Shown here piece by piece: positions 5,671 to 6,126 of a DNA stretch of 6,126 nucleotides (its first letter is position 1; each line of letters opens with the position of its first letter). Under the pieces are notes generated by a model. That model worked only from the letters and a program-made list of their open reading frames with translations. It searched no databases and was not told the origin of the DNA. The DNA is taken from positions 1 to 6,126 of the forward strand of contig QNEG01000107.1 of the NCBI GenBank assembly GCA_003645115.1, read 5' to 3'. The position numbers and the translations under genes were made by a program. The stretch is from a bacterium (lineage in GTDB: Bacteria; UBP14; UBA6098; B30-G16).

Positions 5671-6126
5671 TATATTCCTCCTTTTGATTTTTCTTTGCCT
5701 GATCGAGTATAAAGGATTTCAATGAATCGATACCGGTGCCTGTTTTCGCCGATATCAGATGTGATTTGGGGAATGTTCGCCGAATATATGACATTTGTTC
5801 CGGTGTAAGCAAATCGATTTTGTTCATCACCTGTATTCTATTCTCTGGTGCAGATATATTATTCAATTCATTGGCCACAATTTCGAGATGTTCACTGATA
5901 GCCGAATGTGAGGCATCGGAAATTATAAGTATCAGGTCGGCTTCTCGAGTTTCTGCCAGTGTGCTCTTGAATGATTCTATTAGATTGTGAGGCAACTTCT
6001 TTATAAATCCGACCGTGTCGGTGATAAGCACCGTGGTTTCGCCATCGGAAAATCATCGGGTAGTAGAATCGAGTGTGGCAAATAACTTGTTCTGCACCAG
6101 TGCCTCGGCACCGGTCAATCGGTTCA
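5657..6126 (-). CDS. hflX: GTPase HflX, 3' part, interrupted by an in-frame TGA and cut by the right edge
   Basis: HflX is a ribosome-binding GTPase that splits stalled 70S ribosomes under stress. From the edge the frame reads NRLTGAEALVQNKLFATLD and then STTR, matching the HflX stretch just after the P-loop, including switch I (TT). A TGA at 6053-6055 follows, after which the same frame resumes with FSDGETTVLITDTVGFIKKLPH. The G3 motif DTVGF (DTVG codons 6008-6019), G4 NKID (5813-5824) and G5 SAK (5744-5752) are intact. The G1 P-loop and N-terminal domain lie beyond the edge. The chain ends about 30 residues after G5 with a lysine-rich tail, so the C-terminal domain of E. coli HflX is missing. 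The longest uninterrupted part begins at GTG 6031, within the G domain, and is unlikely to be a native start. If the TGA is real, this is a pseudogene; a base-call error is equally possible. It overlaps the lipoprotein gene by 14 nt. Confidence 0.88.
5677..5682 (-). promoter_or_regulatory. Shine-Dalgarno site of the small lipoprotein gene, inside hflX
   Basis: AGGAGG on the minus strand lies 6 nt before ATG 5670, within the last codons of hflX. It fixes the start used in a 14-nt gene overlap and points to translational coupling. Confidence 0.7.
6053..6055 (-). other. In-frame TGA codon within hflX
   Basis: The triplet separates LDSTTR from FSDG in one unbroken reading frame. HflX relatives usually have a basic or polar residue (R, K, Q) there, so a single base change from CGA or AGA would restore it. 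Tryptophan in the neighbouring genes is encoded by TGG and the small lipoprotein gene ends in TGA, which argues against recoding. Confidence 0.85.

Noticed and set aside
6053..6055. TGA recoded as Trp or Gly (alternative genetic code)
   Set aside because: Tryptophan codons in all genes here are TGG. The small lipoprotein gene ends at TGA at a sensible length, and reading through it gives a low-complexity, non-protein-like extension across the spacer.
6000..6055. Selenocysteine insertion at the hflX TGA
   Set aside because: No HflX selenoprotein is known to me and the position normally holds R, K or Q. The small hairpins just downstream (GGTG/CACC and CCGAC/GTCGG) fall in conserved coding motifs and do not form a convincing SECIS.
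1..6126. CRISPR array, insertion sequence, tRNA, rRNA or phage genes
   Set aside because: No regularly spaced direct repeats with spacers, no transposase-like ORF, no cloverleaf or rRNA-like stretch, and no phage proteins were seen on either strand.

Overview
All six genes supported in this window lie on the minus strand, so transcription runs from the right edge to the left. The base composition is moderately AT-rich by eye. The strongest lineage hints are a T9SS-type C-terminal sorting tail on a secreted carboxypeptidase, an Omp28-like thioredoxin-fold protein, an outer-membrane barrel and two lipoproteins. Together they point to a Gram-negative of the Fibrobacterota-Chlorobiota-Bacteroidota sphere. 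Every start checked has a purine-rich Shine-Dalgarno sequence (AGGAGG type). That is unlike typical Bacteroidota and fits better an uncultured relative such as Cloacimonadota, Marinimicrobia, WOR-3 or Fibrobacterota. This placement is an inference; there is no rRNA or marker gene to settle it.

Layout from upstream (right) to downstream (left). (1) 6126-5657: the 3' half of hflX, a ribosome-associated GTPase. The right edge cuts it before the P-loop, and an in-frame TGA interrupts the G domain. (2) 5670-5023: an unrecognised small lipoprotein overlapping hflX by 14 nt. (3) 5022-4863: an AT-rich spacer with a plausible sigma70-type promoter and short GAATGA repeats. (4) 4862-3363: a lipoprotein with an Ig-like domain, an FN3-like domain and a formylglycine-generating-enzyme (FGE-sulfatase) fold that lacks the catalytic cysteines. 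(5) 3362-3134: a spacer with an imperfect palindrome and a perfect 10-bp tandem duplication, both resembling dispersed intergenic repeats. (6) 3133-2603, 2581-1085 and 1067-1: a tight run of an outer-membrane barrel, an M14 zinc carboxypeptidase with a T9SS tail, and an Omp28-like protein cut by the left edge. The gaps in this run are 21 and 17 nt, so it is probably one operon.

The left three genes make a coherent envelope and secretion set: a barrel, a secreted peptidase, and a CxxC thioredoxin-fold protein. hflX and the small lipoprotein form a separate translationally coupled pair. I see no defence system, mobile element, CRISPR array, tRNA or rRNA. The points most worth checking are the in-frame TGA in hflX, the cysteine-free FGE domain, the paired intergenic repeats, and a marked shortage of the tetramers GATC, GTAC and CATG, with TCGA abundant.
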